DNA of 64,000 nt, from assembly GCA_026182355.1 (NCBI GenBank), contig JAPFBL010000068.1, positions 10,639,001 through 10,703,000 of the forward strand, in the 5' to 3' direction. This document shows, in pieces, positions 36,851-50,004 of this stretch. This DNA comes from Hermatobates lingyangjiaoensis. Its lineage: Eukaryota; Arthropoda; Insecta; Hemiptera; Hermatobatidae. How positions within the stretch are numbered: position 1 is the first letter of the stretch; every line of letters starts with the position of its first letter. The translations under genes and the position numbers were made by a program. The notes below the pieces were generated by a model. The model searched no databases. It was not told where the DNA came from and saw nothing but the letters and a program-made list of their open reading frames with translations.

Positions 36851-38419
36851 ATATATGTGTAAACCTGTAGATTATTTCTGAATTGTTATTACCTATTTTG
36901 GATCGTTTTTTCATTAATATATTGTAGATTGTAGATATATATATTATGATTTGTAATTAAAAGCAGAAATTATTTGTGTGTAATAAACTTAATTACAATA
37001 TAGTATTCAGCGTTAACAGAAAAGATGCTATACTGATTGTGGGGGGGAGGTGGGCTCCAGTAAATCAAATATAATATTTTTTTATATTCAAAGAAAATTA
37101 TTTCTTCTGTTTGAATGTAAACTTGAGTCCTTCATATAACCCTGCATTCTAGAACAAACGATGAATCCTGACCTGAATATTGTGACTATGCTGTCGGTCT
37201 AAATTCACACTTTAGGCCTTGACAAAATCGAATGTTCGAAAATAAACTTCTTTTTCCTCATCTATTCCGGCTATCCTCCCCTCGTACACTTTGAACAGAA
37301 ATATTTATTTCCACATCCAAACCCATTTCTTATCTGCTGCACAGCTTGAAAGACTCTAGCCTTCTGAAACAAGACTTGTCAAGGGCTATGCAGTAAAGAA
37401 ACGTCTTCTTTCCCCCACTCCCAGTTAAGCAATAAATTGCAGTTATTTGTAATGCCTATTATATTCATAATTTAAACAAATTTTGGAGAATGTTGACATT
37501 CTATATTTCCAGTTAAGTTATTTATAATCGCAAGACTTAAGGTTATTACTCGTCAAATCCATAAGCTGTATAAGTCATAATTACAGCTGTTACTGCAATT
37601 TTTGCTCGGTATTTAATTTCAGTTGAGTCGGTTAGTTTTATTGGCTTCAATTTTTTATAGATAACATAGCTTGGGTGTGTATTCCGCCCTATTGTTTAAC
37701 TATTTATTCAAGGAATGAATAGTTATGAAAATGATAAGCTGAGCTAAGTAAGAGGAGGTTGTTAAGGAACTGCGCGCAAGGTCTGTTCATAGCCCATACA
37801 ACGTAACTGTTGCCTTCATGTGAGCCTTTAGCTGTAGGCTCTGCTTGCACAACCTCCTGTCTCCCAGTCAAAAACAACCCTGCCATCAATTTCTACTTAA
37901 TTCACTTGTTTAATCTCTTTCCGATGACTGTTGTAATCCTATGGAACGCATTAAGCTTTACTACTATCACAAAATGCTTTTTAAAAAACATTACAGAAGT
38001 TTGCAATAATCTTTTTTTTTAACGTTTAAAACAAAATTAATCAGCAATTTAAATTGAAAAACATTTGGAATTAATGGGAAAGAATCCCTCCTCACAGTAC
38101 CCGTTATATTATCATTTCATTAAAAAAAAATCTGAATTCCCATGTTTTCAATAACTGTCTGTCTCCAACATACCGAATATTATATATTGGTGAATACTGG
38201 CAGTAAGTCTTCTTTTAAACAAATATTATTGAAAAACACTGCGGCTTCGACATTAATTATCTTCAAAGAAAGATGTTCTTTTTGTCTTATAATTTTCTTA
38301 TTCTACTAGTAGTTCATAAATTAATCTACCTAATGACATAATAACGAGAATAGGAAAAACAACCTTAAAGAAAACTAGTGAATAGAAACTAAAGAAACAC
38401 AAACTGAGAAATAAAGAAA
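36851..38419. other. No recognised gene
   Basis: AT-rich with a GC-richer patch at 37740-37890 that is open on both strands for 60-70 codons but unrecognised. Confidence 0.4.
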
Positions 38420-38670
38420 CTAAAGAGATACAACAAGCTTTCGACTACATTGGCCATCATCAGGTAAACGGCTAACAAACAAACAGTCTCTACTTTAACA
38501 AACAGAACCGTCATCAGGAAGAAAGAAAGAGAAAGACCAAAAAAGGTAGAAGGTTGGAACCCGTTGAGACACCCCCGAGACTGTTGGGTTCCCCCAGCCG
38601 TCGCAGAACAGGTGTGTTTGGTTTTCCTTTTTCTTCTCTTCTGATGACGGTTGAAACCGAATATGAGTTT
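38420..38670. repeat. Composite of two hammerhead-type families
   Basis: At 38431-38467 the minus strand reads CTGATGA, T, GGC...GTC (stem II with a G-T pair), GAA, AGCT (palindrome) and T, an AGCT-family motif with weak stem I. At 38641-38664 the plus strand reads CTGATGA, C, GGTT-GA-AACC and GAATATGAG, an AATT-family relative with one A missing. A minus-strand partner near 38505-38520 shows only the GACGGTTCTG block. Confidence 0.45.
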
Positions 38671-38994
38671 TTCATTTAATTAATAATAGTGTATAAAAGT
38701 AATTAAGTCCAGTATGTTATATATTTCGGACTGAAATTGTTAGAGCTTACAGAAGCATGTAATTTTGAAAATTAACACCATGAATAATTAAATTACAGGT
38801 TTAACATAAGTATATTGATAAACATAACAAAGGATACTTGGTCAAAGGACAAATGATCCTTTTTAATCTATAATAGTTCCAATATTTTCATTCCGTTCCT
38901 ATACTCATAGCTATTATCTATAATTCATAGATTAAAATCAAAACGAAATCTTCCTCTAATACTACTACGTGTTGTTAATACAGAAACATCAATG

Positions 38995-39264
38995 TTATTT
39001 GTGCTTATGAAATGAATACTGATAAAACCGTTCAAATAAGAAACGGCTGGTTTTTCCATAGTAAATCTTGTCACGGTTACTATACTCTATTTCACATATA
39101 ATGTTACTTAATAATTCATTTGGAATATCTTTTTCGTAGCTATGGGAAAAGTAGTAACTAAGAATTGTTCCTGCACTGGTGAGTGTTTTTTTACCATTGC
39201 CATTTTCACCTAATATAATTTCTGTCTCACAAGTAAATTTTAGAAGTCTGTTGGTGAATTGCAC
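38995..39264 (-). pseudogene. Unassigned coding-like relic with NGNGK motif (copy 1)
   Basis: An 89-codon minus frame containing CETEIILGENGNGKKTLTSAG. A second locus (62423-62677, minus) has ETESVRTGMNGNGKVTALTNA in the same relative place, and the underlying DNA is alignable. The glycine-lysine pattern superficially resembles a P-loop, but the downstream serine/threonine is displaced and the flanks do not look like an ATPase. This is probably a shared repeat fragment. Confidence 0.3.
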
Positions 39265-39299
39265 TTGGTTGCTTAGTTAATTATTTCAGTAATTCAATA

Positions 39300-42200
39300 T
39301 TAACTGCATTGGCGAGAACTGGTGATATAGGATAGCCATTAGTAATCAAAATTATTGTTTATATATAATTCTGTCTAATTTAAAATATCTTGCTCCACAT
39401 AAGAAATTTAGAATGTAAACAAATGTTTGAACTCTACTTGTAATGTGTGGTTGCATTTTATTCCACTACTTATCTATTGATTTCCAAAGTTATATCTGAC
39501 GTTAAGTTAGTAAAGTGACTGAACATCAGAGAAATCATTGTTGTATTATTGCAATGAATTTTTTACAAACTAAAATTGCATTTGTTGTTATAATCAATAT
39601 TGCTCAGTTATTTTCGATATATGTAGAAAATTTCTATGTTAGACTACTTTCGAACGTCTCAATAGTTCGGTGTGAAAAATTTTGTTTGTTTAATTCAACG
39701 AACACATTTATTATTGGAGAGACTTTATTCTTGTATGATTCATTAACGACGTTTCATGACTCTTCGACGTTTCATGGACTCTTTCTTTTTAAGTCCATCT
39801 ACTTCATTATTTACTTTAGCACAGAAAGTTGAAGATGCATTTCTTCTTCTAGTTACAGAAAGTTATTGTATCTTAAGTTCTATTCATTAAAATAAATGTA
39901 AAATAAAAAATAACATTTTATGTTAATTAATTCAGAGTAAAAATATATTTTTTTATTTTTATTAACATTAAAATTGTTTGTTTTAAAGTACTTAAATTTT
40001 ATATTTTTAATTATTATTAATTTAAACTAAATAATATATCTATAAATGAATATTATATTTCCTATGTTTATTCACATAACAATCGTCTTATGGTACATTT
40101 ACATGTGAAACAGAAAAAGGTGGTATCTCAAATTATTGTACGTAAATATATATATATATTTTATATAAAAATTATAAATGGTGAATATTTCAATATTTTA
40201 ACTGATTAGGAGGCAAAGCATACCAGTGCTGAAAGAATTCTTAATAATATATAATCGTGACCATACACTAAATGAGTCCCCATGCCACAATTTGGTCAAT
40301 AACTGTCATTTACGGAATGTACTTTGTAAACTGGTTTTCAAACTGGTATACTGGAAGGCTAACAAAACCTGCTAAAAATTCTTATGTTTTGCAAAACATA
40401 TTTCGAGTTGTTGAACTGCATTGATATGTTATAAGGAAATTCTCTCATAATTATTACTCTGAACAGTTTTTGTTTTAAACTTCTGAGTGAGTTCGTTTTT
40501 TTCTCAAAACAAATTGGGTTGGATAGTTTTTTGTTTTGAATTTGAAGGTAAAATGATTTTAATTTAACATTTTGTTTAAAAATAAAGTTTGACGGGGAGT
40601 TCGAACATTGTGCAATTTTCTCATGTTTTAGCTAAGTGTTACGAAAGATTGAAACGGGTTGGAAATCATCCAAATTGAAAGAAATAGGAACAAATGTTTA
40701 CTTATAAGCTTCTAAATTCATTTCTATAGTATGGAAGTAAATAGCATACATTACTTTCCTTTATTAACATTAGAAGTGATATGTGCCTATAATTTTGGTT
40801 ACTCCTTCTTTAACTTCCGTAAAGTTATAATGTGAATATTGGAAGGTCCAATTCAATCATTACCAACATAATAACATAATAACAACAAACTGTGGATCTT
40901 TGAATACGTGCGAATAATCTTACTCTATGATTCCTATGATAAAAATGGACCGGAATTAACTAAGCTCATAAAACATTGCACTATATATATCTAGACAGAT
41001 TAATGAATCTAAGATTGTTCGATTGAGGTGTCATTAAATAAAGTATTTTGAGGCTGAGTTAAGGGACGCAGTAAGCTATAAGAGGCGCTGTGTTGACAAG
41101 GCAGTCGTTCACCCCTACAGCAGCGCCCGGGCGCCTCTCCACCCCTCACCAGGTCACCCAAATGCCATTACAACCCTCTTCTCATATGTCCATTTAATAT
41201 TCCACTCAACAAATTACACCTAACAACCTGATTTTTTTAAATTCATTGCATCGCAGCAGACTTGTGAATCAAATGCGACAGTAGATGAAGTGTATTGATA
41301 AAAGAGAAATGTTGACCAACAGTCAAGAAGCCACCTAGCAACAAAAAACAGTGGATGCTTTCGATTCTCTCATTATCATTTAGTAGCGGTGTGTGAGCCT
41401 GGGTAATGGTAATATAGACAACAATGACCTAGCCTAGACCTCTCGACATGACGCAGGAGTTGTTAGGACCAGTATTGGTGGAGAGACCATCCTCCTTGAT
41501 AATTCTGAAAATACTCTTTCAGTGGTTGCTTTGTTTGCTCGGTTTAACATACATAAAACAGTGACTTATACTGAATTATGTGTAAAGAATTGTTTTTTGA
41601 ACGAATTGGACATTGACTTTGATCATAGGTGAAGGGAGGTGCGAGACCAGTGTGGGTTGGTAACTAACAATGACTACTTATATTTCAAGATATTTAACTG
41701 AAACTTTACTGTATAAAACTATACTGTAACCTTGTCAGTATCAGTTAGCAGTATAGTTTTTTTTCACCCGCTGAACTTTTACGAGTAACACCTTTCAGTT
41801 CCACAAATGAAAGAACTTGTTACAAGTCTATTCAATTTTAGAGTTGATCAGGTGGAATTCTTTTCAAATAATGTCACTGAATCAGAGATAATCAGAATTA
41901 TATGTTCATAAAACACAAAAGATATGGTATGTAAATATTTAAGTAAAGGAGTGTGTGTCTCTTGGGAATGCTATTGAAGAGAGAGAATGTGTTTGGAATA
42001 ATGGAGTCTTAGTGAAAAAGAGAATGGATCGAGGGTTACATTGTGTAGCCTCAGCAGGTCAACTGACCCTGCCTGTCCTGTCAAATTAGGATTGTTATAC
42101 TCTCTCTGGGCACTGCCAACAATCAACCAACACTAAAGAGGCCTTCACTAACTCCCATCACCAATGGCGCACATCCTGACTTCTATTAGTAAAGAAATTG

Positions 42201-43150
42201 ATATTAATTATTAATAATTAAAACTGTACATCAATATAAATGCAGTCACTGGCATCAAAAAAAAAACCACATACTAAGATTGTCGTTGAATGGGACAAGA
42301 GACACGCATCAGCTTCATTTAATGAAAACGGGTCCCTTATTCAAAAAAAATCTTTATATATATTTATGGCTCAGCTCGAATCAATACTCTGTTGAAAGTC
42401 AATTTAGTAATTAACTAACTTTGTTTCCTTGGTTTTCCCATTCTCCATTTATTTCGGGAAAGTGGGTTATTTCTAACTTTCGTGATTGTTTAGTTCTGTT
42501 CTATGTTCGTTGCTTTTATATCCTAATTTGTTTTTCTGCTTTTCTACCTAAAAATAAAAAAAAATTGCATAATGGTATATAATAATATATATTAGTGTAC
42601 CGGTATATTGGCAAGGATATAAAACTATTGATTGGAGGACTCATTTCCACAACATTCTTATTAGACCTCCTTACTGTCATTTAGTGGCGACTCTTGTTAA
42701 TAATCGGAACAGTTAGCGTTCTATCCTGCTTTGCTCTGATATTCTTGTTGTAGAACTTTGAATATATAAAAGAATGACGTCTTCATGCGTTGAATGTTTT
42801 GATGGTCGATGTTATGCCGGAGTGTTTTAGTTTTTGACTTGCAATAGAGGTCTGCTATTTGTTCCTTTGTAGTTCTTATCTTCTGTATGGACAGCTCACG
42901 TTGAACAGTTACTTGATACCCTGCTGGTAATTTGAAATGACTCATCATAAGTTTAATTTGAAATGTTTTGTTTACCGAAAGCTTTCCTTTTCTGGATATA
43001 TCCCGAAACTTCGTCTAATATAAACTTAGAGAGATGTGGAAGATAAAGAAAGGTAAAGCAAATTGCAATGAAACTACTAATTAATTTTGCCAAACAACTT
43101 CATGTCTGACAGGCGAGTACAAAAATGTAAACCAACAGGAGGTAAACGCA
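39300..43150. other. No recognised gene
   Basis: Very AT-rich to 41 kb. A GC-rich island at 41085-41170 contains GGCGCTG/CAGCGCC inverted words, and others lie at 41390-41510 and 42050-42180. The 105-codon frame at 39515-39832 and the 75-codon minus frame at 42721-42948 are not recognisable. Confidence 0.4.
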
Positions 43151-43192
43151 AATAAGTATTTATGTCTTGACTGTGACCTTAACCTTTTGACT

Positions 43193-43290
43193 TACCTTCC
43201 CAGAGAGGTTGGTTGTAACGAAAACCATACAACTCAACGACGATGGAGTTAAATGGTAACAAAAGTAAGTACTGCCCTGTTCAGAAAGAG
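43193..43290 (-). other. Possible coding exon of an unidentified gene
   Basis: On the minus strand, a pyrimidine-rich acceptor (TTTCTCTTTCTGAACAG) is followed by about 82 bases and a consensus donor, AAG/GTAAGT. One frame reads YLLLLPFNSIVVELYGFRYN, which faintly recalls the LP-x-x-x-VVEL segment of GT61-type glycosyltransferases. Another frame is also open. No companion exon was found nearby, so this is only a candidate. Confidence 0.25.
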
Positions 43291-44689
43291 AAATGACCCT
43301 TAAAACTGTGAAGACAGTTGCAACTAAATGAAGGGCAACATAGGTGTTTGCCTGTCGTGACACTCTTGCTGGAAGGTGATCCAGCCACCCTTGGCAAGGT
43401 GTGATATTGTGAGGGAAGCTAGGGCCCACTCCGGCTGTAGTCCTGCGGGAGTAAGTTAGAGATGCCTGCCTAGTCACCCTTGTAAAATGTCATCAAGACT
43501 TTCATACATCTGTCTGGGTGTGTATATCAACAGAACAGATAGCTTGCAGATTATTATTAGCGGGCCTCATGGGGTAAGATTTATTTTACGAACCTTTTCT
43601 TGCGTCATGTATGTAGTGCTGTTATAATTATGGCCACTAAGCATATGGAGGGCATCTGTTTAACTTATTCTGGCAAATATTTTCGAGAAAACAGTTTTAA
43701 ATTGTAAAGGTAGTTGTTTGATACCCCTTATAAAAAGTAATCACATACTCAGTCTGTCTCTACAAACTGAAGGCCATAATGATCTCCAGGAACGTAGGGT
43801 GTTACGGATGTCGCCCAGGTAGTCAGATCACCTCAGTTCGTCCTTCAAGGGTACAAATGTTGAACTATCATTTATTTGCTTGTGAGAATATTCTATTTGT
43901 CATGTATGCTGGAGTTCTATTTTGTAAAGTTCTTAAATTAGAAAAGCTTTCTACATCACTATTAGGAGAAGCTAATTCAAATTCTGAAGTCGCCCTCATT
44001 TTTTTGTCCAGATGATCCTGATCAGAACTATCTGTTCTTAGCAATATCTTAGAACCAGTTCTTTCTGGTCCCCTAAGCTCACATTGTTAATGGATAGAGT
44101 AATGCCCTGTTGATTATATGAGAAAATGTTAAACATTTAGTATAAATCTCGGAGTATTGATATCAAGCTAAAAAAAATGGCTGCAGTTGTATAATTATTC
44201 TTGTAAAATTATATTAAAATAAAGCATAATCACCAACACATGAACAAAAAACCAACTAAGCAGATACAAGACCAACTATGCGATCTAGTCCTAAAACTTG
44301 TAAACTAGAAAACCTTATTTTTTGCCAAGTCTCTGACGACTGTAGTCATTGACCATTCTTATACCAACGTCCTCTGACGATCAAATGGACTTGCTTTTTA
44401 TAATTTTGGTTATATTAGCTTTATGATAAAGTTTTTAATACATGAACCTTCATGCCACAGTTATTTACGTAGTCAGATTTATTGGTGCCTGAAATTTGGA
44501 ATGTCTCAGTACATAGAAATCTTGATTATTTCTAATTTATAAAGCAGTGGTGAAGTGATTTCAAAGAAAAATCACCCCATGGTAAAAAGACATTTACGGA
44601 TTGTCCAATATTCCATCAACTTTGGTGCAGTGCTTATGAGCATTGGTTCAAAAGACTTGGCTGACCTGTCTTCTATCTCAACATGAACA

Positions 44690-44766
44690 TAGCTGCAACA
44701 TGAACGGTTGAAAGATCTTAGTCTTGTTTTCCCATTTCTTATTGTGGTTTGATCATTGATAGCTGC
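44690..44766 (+). repeat. AGATCT-family 3' fragment flanked by TAGCTGC direct repeats
   Basis: A fragment (about 44704-44759) starting inside stem II and running to GATCATTGA is flanked by TAGCTGC at 44690-44696 and 44760-44766. CAACATGAAC is also duplicated just upstream. The break inside stem II suggests 5' truncation or repair-mediated capture. Confidence 0.7.
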
Positions 44767-44769
44767 TCT

Positions 44770-47730
44770 GAAACAACCCCTTGCCTTACTGAAAAGCCAT
44801 CACTTACTGCCTCTAAATGCCTGCCTCATTGCACCCCTAAAAACATCCTTAACTAATGAGCAAAACAAAATCCTACCTAATCATTAACTCAAACTAAACA
44901 GATACCCACTGTATTCTAGTACCTTAATCAGTCTCTCGAGGTGTTTTTTCTTGTTTACTCTAAATTTATTTGTTTTTAATACTTGGTCAGGAATAATTTA
45001 TGAGACGATGGGAGTAATATGAAATTAATCTAGGCAAATACTTGCCCATTGTGGTTTCGTATTTGTGTTAACAATTTTGCATAGTACAGTAAATTTGATT
45101 ATGGTTATTAAGAAGACTGTATTATTTAGCTAATGGTTTAGTTTAATTAGGAACTTAAGTTATAATTAAAGTTAGCTTTGCAAACGTTTATCGTTCATTT
45201 GAAATATGTATCATTTATCTTGAATTTTCCCATTTGCAAATTACATTGTTCACAACTTTTATACCGACATGAAATCTTAACTGAACAAGATATGTAAATT
45301 GGAGATCACAGTGAATGAGAAGGAATCAATACTAATTTTCAAATGGAAATACATAATCAATATGAGAAAGAAATGCAAATGGTATTTTTTTTTCCAATTG
45401 AATTTCAGTATTGAATAAAGTAAACATTTTAATTCTAATTGTCGTATAGTTAATTTAATTTGTTTTAACTAATTAATAATTAATGACCACTGTTTATGTG
45501 TAAGTTGTGAATACCGCTATAATTTTTTTAGAATTGAGCATCGTTGTTGTATATAGAGGAGGGTGAAAAACTTCAGATTGCTAAGTGGACACAATATAGC
45601 TAAGTGTTGCGTTAATATGATTGGAGGAATGTATTATTCACTCTACTGGCCACCTTACAGCTCAACAAATAACTGTAGCATCATTAAAAAAGTTTGGGTT
45701 ATCCATTTGTTGCGTTTATTACTCCACTGGAGTATCAGACGCTGAAAACAGTGTTTTTTTATATGTTAAATGAATATATTTATTTATTTTTAATCTCATA
45801 GTTTCTTACATAGAAAAAAAAGTTTGGTTACGACATATCTTGTTTGATCAAAATGAAATACTTAATGCTTGAAAAAAAAGATAACTGTGATTACCTTGAG
45901 ATGATTTGAAGGAGATTCTGTAATGCTAATTTATTTTATATGTACAGAAAATAGCAGGTGAGTTCAGTCTTGACTTGGTAAGGGCACTCGCTTGGTCAAA
46001 TCACCTTAAAGCACTAGAGCGCGTATTAGAGAAGCTACAGCCGAAGTGCAAATTAGACGTGAGCTCTGAGGCCACTGGCGTCTCAGAGGAGGTGGAGGGG
46101 AGTGGGTCGGTGGAGGGGAGATCAGCTGTAGACCAGCTGGCAGTGCTTCCCTCAACTCTAGGGCAGCTGTTTTTGCTCCTACTTTACCTTTCTTCCTAAC
46201 CTCTTCCTCCCTCCCCTCCCTCTTTTTTAAGCTATTTCAATCACAGGGTGCTTTCTGGTAGTTAAATCTTAAAGGAAAAATGTATTAGCCAAGTATCGGA
46301 TCTTATAAGTCATCATAAATCAGAGTCTGAACATACAAACACTACTATCGCTATATACTGGGAGAGGAAATTCTGTTGTGACATGATTATTCCTCTTCGA
46401 AAATATTAGCACATATATACATTGCATGTCAACTGTACTTAAAATAATGTTTTAAGTTTATAACCACTTATATCCATTGTTGAAATCACAAACTCTCACT
46501 TTATTAATAGCGACTGTTCATAATTTAGTTCTTTTAAATCGCTGCTTACATACATATACATTCGAGGGTAGTGCAACCACTTGTTATGTGAATTTACTCA
46601 TAGTAGGGTAAAAAGCTATAATATCTTCATACAGATCTTTAATGAACTAATCAACTTGTTTCGATCGTTGTTCCTCTCCAGATTTAAATCTAAAAAAAAT
46701 ACAATAGCACCAGGGAATTTAGATGTATATTATAAAGATCAGGAAAAGAAAGATTTACATTTCTAAGCTGTAAAATAGCAGGTATATTTTGAGAGAATAC
46801 CAGGTGGCCTGGCAAACTTCGTACTGCCTAGCAGTCAGTGAATGTCGCATTGCCTTTAGCTAAACATAATGTAGTATGTATTTAATTATTAACATAATAG
46901 CTAACCCGACAGACGCTGTCCTGCCTTACATATAACTAGTCAATTCGAACAGGAAAAAACTAAGATAAAAAATATGGAGTGCCTAAACTTAACTTTACTA
47001 TAAGTAAACGTGCTTATATTTTCTTCTTTTGATACATCTATTTCAATATTGATAGAGTAAGGCTCCTGGTGATTTAGAAGGAACAGAAAATACCTTAATA
47101 AAACTAATTCTTTCTAAATTTAGGAGTTCAGGACAAATTGCATTGGCTGTAGCCTCTTAGGCATTGGAAACTTCTTCCAGTTGTCAAGAGAGGAAGGATT
47201 ACATCTGTGATCCTTGCATCAATGATTCTTGCAAATTGACTAAATTTCATTTATATGCAATATGAGAGTTCAAGAAGAATGTGAGACATAATCTAGGTTT
47301 CTGTTATACACTGGTGAAGACAGAGTTGAAAATAATGAGAATACACTGCCCGAAGATATGATTATCCGTGGACTAAAGTTGTCCTGTGTGAAGTCATTAA
47401 CAACCAACTTATGATTTGTTTGATTTCTACAACACTTGTTCGATAACCATTCATCGCACCATAGAATGAATCAGAAAACATATTTTTGATTATGGTTAAC
47501 TTTTTGCATTTAACAATTCTCTTTCTAACTTATCATCTTATCTCAGAACATTAAACTTTTTTTTAATAGACCTCTAAATAACAATTTTATATTACTTAAA
47601 AATTGTCCAATTAAGTAAATGCAAACAAATCCAACCAGTAGGGAAGGTGATTCATTATTCCAAAAAGAAATTTCAGTTTTCATAGTATACAGGACGTTAT
47701 TTATATCAGGTTTTGGGAGCCTGTTGTAAG
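44770..47730. other. No recognised gene; one coding-like island
   Basis: At 45957, after AAAATAGCAG, the plus strand is open for about 80 codons to a TAA at 46198-46200, with FSLDLVRALAWSNHLKALER, then a Glu/Gly-rich stretch and a hydrophobic end. A GTGAGC donor at 46059 could end a shorter exon. The peptide is protein-like but unrecognised. The rest is AT-rich. Confidence 0.25.
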
Positions 47731-47734
47731 CAGG

Positions 47735-47807
47735 TCACTTTGGCCTAGAGTAGAGCGCCTTGGACCTCTAATGTTAAGGTTGTGGGAACGATTCCCACAA
47801 AATCTCA
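47735..47807 (+). repeat. tRNA-Arg-derived pseudogene or SINE head
   Basis: TTTGGCCTAGAGTAGAGCGC (D-arm-like), TTGGACCTCTAA (anticodon-loop-like with TCT) and TTGTGGGAACGATTCCCACAA (perfect 5-bp T-stem, 7-base loop) closely follow tRNA-Arg(TCT). The anticodon stem is mismatched, the 7-bp acceptor stem does not pair, and the T-loop differs from TTCGAAT. It is therefore not a functional tRNA. Confidence 0.55.
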
Positions 47808-47893
47808 TATATTTTATTATTTATTACATTCAGAGATTGCACGGTGGCAAGAAAGCAAACAAAGAAAATCGGTTATCAGAGTGTTATAAGTAT

Positions 47894-48420
47894 TATATAT
47901 ATATATATATATAGATTTGGCCAAAACGTTTAAATAACTCTGTAATACAGGAAAAGTAACGAAAGAAAATAACATAGCAAGGGAAAATAGACATACATAT
48001 ATGAGAAATGTTCTGCTGTTTCGAATTTGTTCATTGAGGCAAGATAAGAATTATGACGTTATGATTTGTTTTCATAAGTTCGTAGAATAGATATTTCTCA
48101 GAATTTACAGTTTCCATGTAATAACTCTATGTTTTGATCTGGAACGAGCTGATGATTATGTATGACTAAATGTTTTGTAAAAAAATTAACTATTTTTTTT
48201 AACTAATTTAATCTTTTCTGTTGCACTGAAGATATCCCTTGTGGATTTTCTTTTCACTTTTAAAAATCTATTTTTATTTCTTTCCTTGATTTTTATATAT
48301 ATATAATATATAATAAACTATATATAATTATAATAATTATTAATATATATATATATATTATGATTATTTATTTCTTTATTGACCTTTGACTTCTCTTTAT
48401 ATATAACCTTTATATATCCT
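47894..48420. repeat. TA-rich low-complexity stretch
   Basis: (TA)n at 47894-47913 and imperfect TA/AATA repeats at 48295-48360. No gene was recognised between them. Confidence 0.7.
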
Positions 48421-48499
48421 ATTATAATTATTAATAGCAATACTATCTCATCGATTTTAATTTAACATGTCACTTGGCCAACTCCTTTTCCAGTTGAAC

Positions 48500-48830
48500 T
48501 CTGTTAGCAGGAGGTTAGTTCGTAGGATCGAATCTCTCAGTCTTAAGATCGTGAATGCCGAGACTGCGGTTAATTTTAATGATTTTAATGATACCTGTTT
48601 TGCTGCCTATTTATACCAATAATATATATATATAAAGAAATCAAGGCTCCTTTTGCCTTCATAAACCATGTCATAAACCATAGCTAACTCCTGATAGAAG
48701 GAAATTGGTTCGGAACATAGAATCTCTCAGTCAGAAGATCGTGAATACCGAGATGGCGGTTCACATTTTTTGAAACATGTCTTAATGATGATCTGCGATC
48801 TATGTATGTACACTGATATATATATGAAGT
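48500..48830 (+). repeat. Pair of direct repeats ending in (TA)n
   Basis: Blocks at about 48510-48640 and 48690-48820 share AATCTCTCAGTC, AGATCGTGAAT, CCGAGA and GCGGTT in the same order, and each ends in TATATATAT followed by AAG. The layout (short unit with a TA tail) is like the hammerhead families, but a complete core was not found. Confidence 0.6.
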
Positions 48831-49585
48831 CTTAAACCACAAGGAAAAAGAAAAAATAAAGAAATAAATGCTCTGAGATCTTTCACTTTGTGTCATCAGA
48901 GAGCAAACAATGTAACAAAGAAGGTAACAGGAAACCTGATATATATATATATATGAGCAGTAACTTTTATCTTTTTTGCATGTGAATTTGATAAGTAAGT
49001 TATCAAACTAGTAAGGACTTGCAGTAGAATATATAGTACCATAGTTGTTAGCAAAGTTATAAACAAACTTATCTCTGAATTTGCTTCTTCGTTAAACCAG
49101 TTTGGGAATAGCTCCATTCCCGTGTATGTTGGACCAGTTTCTGAAACTGTTAGATAAACGCAAAGCTAGTCTGTTTGTCTTGTGAATTCTTACATTTGCT
49201 TAACATTTTCAGGCTGATAATTTGTGTTGATGTGTACTTTCAGAAGTATTATGTTGTGTAGCTAGAGCTTCATTAGTTATGTGTTTTAATTAATAGCAAT
49301 GGATAAAAATATAGAAAAGAGGGATATATAAGACATTGCAGTTAACTTTGGGCTATTATTATTAAAAACTATGATAATTCCCATTTTTTATAAGTAGAAC
49401 GTTTCCCGTGCTGAACAATTGAACGTTATTGTTCAGATGTATAAACGAAGGTACTATGATAATTTGAACAATAAATTCTCTCTCTCTCTCTCTCTCTCAT
49501 ATCAGAGTGATTTGTTCTCTCATTTAATTTTTAGGTACATTGTAAAATAGTTTTAAAAAGTCCTAATGTTGAATACTTACTAGTT

Positions 49586-49783
49586 ATGTTTGTTTTAGAT
49601 TGCACACTGGTTTTGCTGTTCGCTGTTGAAGGATTTAAAGAAACATTTGAGGAGGAGTCGTGCACACTGACTGGACAAACAGTGGCTTGCTCTGGAGACA
49701 AGTGGCTGACACTTCTAGGCCTCAATGAAAGGCAGATGTTGAGCCAGCACCTCCGCATGAGTGCTTCAGTCAAGAACATATAG
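49586..49783 (+). other. Possible terminal exon of an unidentified gene
   Basis: A GC-richer island with an acceptor-like TTATGTTTGTTTTAG before 49600, then about 60 open codons (including GFKETFEEESCTLTGQ and LTLLGLNERQMLSQHLRM) to a TAG. The opposite strand is also open for 82 codons. The product is not recognisable. Confidence 0.25.
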
Positions 49784-50004
49784 ACGAGAGACTAGTGGAA
49801 AGAAATTGTAACCATCAGACTAGATCTGTCGATTACTGATCATAGGAGGAAGTAACTCTTTCTGAAGCAATATACTGGAAGGATTCATATAAAAGTTAAC
49901 AATTATTAATTTTGTATTAAATCAAGTATTCCTTACTTTATTAACCATACATCCTTTTAGTATACATAATATATATTTATGAAAAATAAGTTGGTATGAG
50001 AGAA

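Noticed and set aside
38995..39264. P-loop ATPase (GENGNGKK)
   Set aside because: Lacks the Ser/Thr directly after GK, has no hydrophobic strand or helix pattern or Walker B, and the paired copy at 62.5 kb has GMNGNGKVT, which does not fit either.
39515..39832. 105-codon plus frame
   Set aside because: AT-rich Phe/Ile/Tyr-rich composition typical of chance frames in such DNA.
47735..47807. Functional tRNA-Arg gene
   Set aside because: No 7-bp acceptor stem and mismatches in the anticodon stem.
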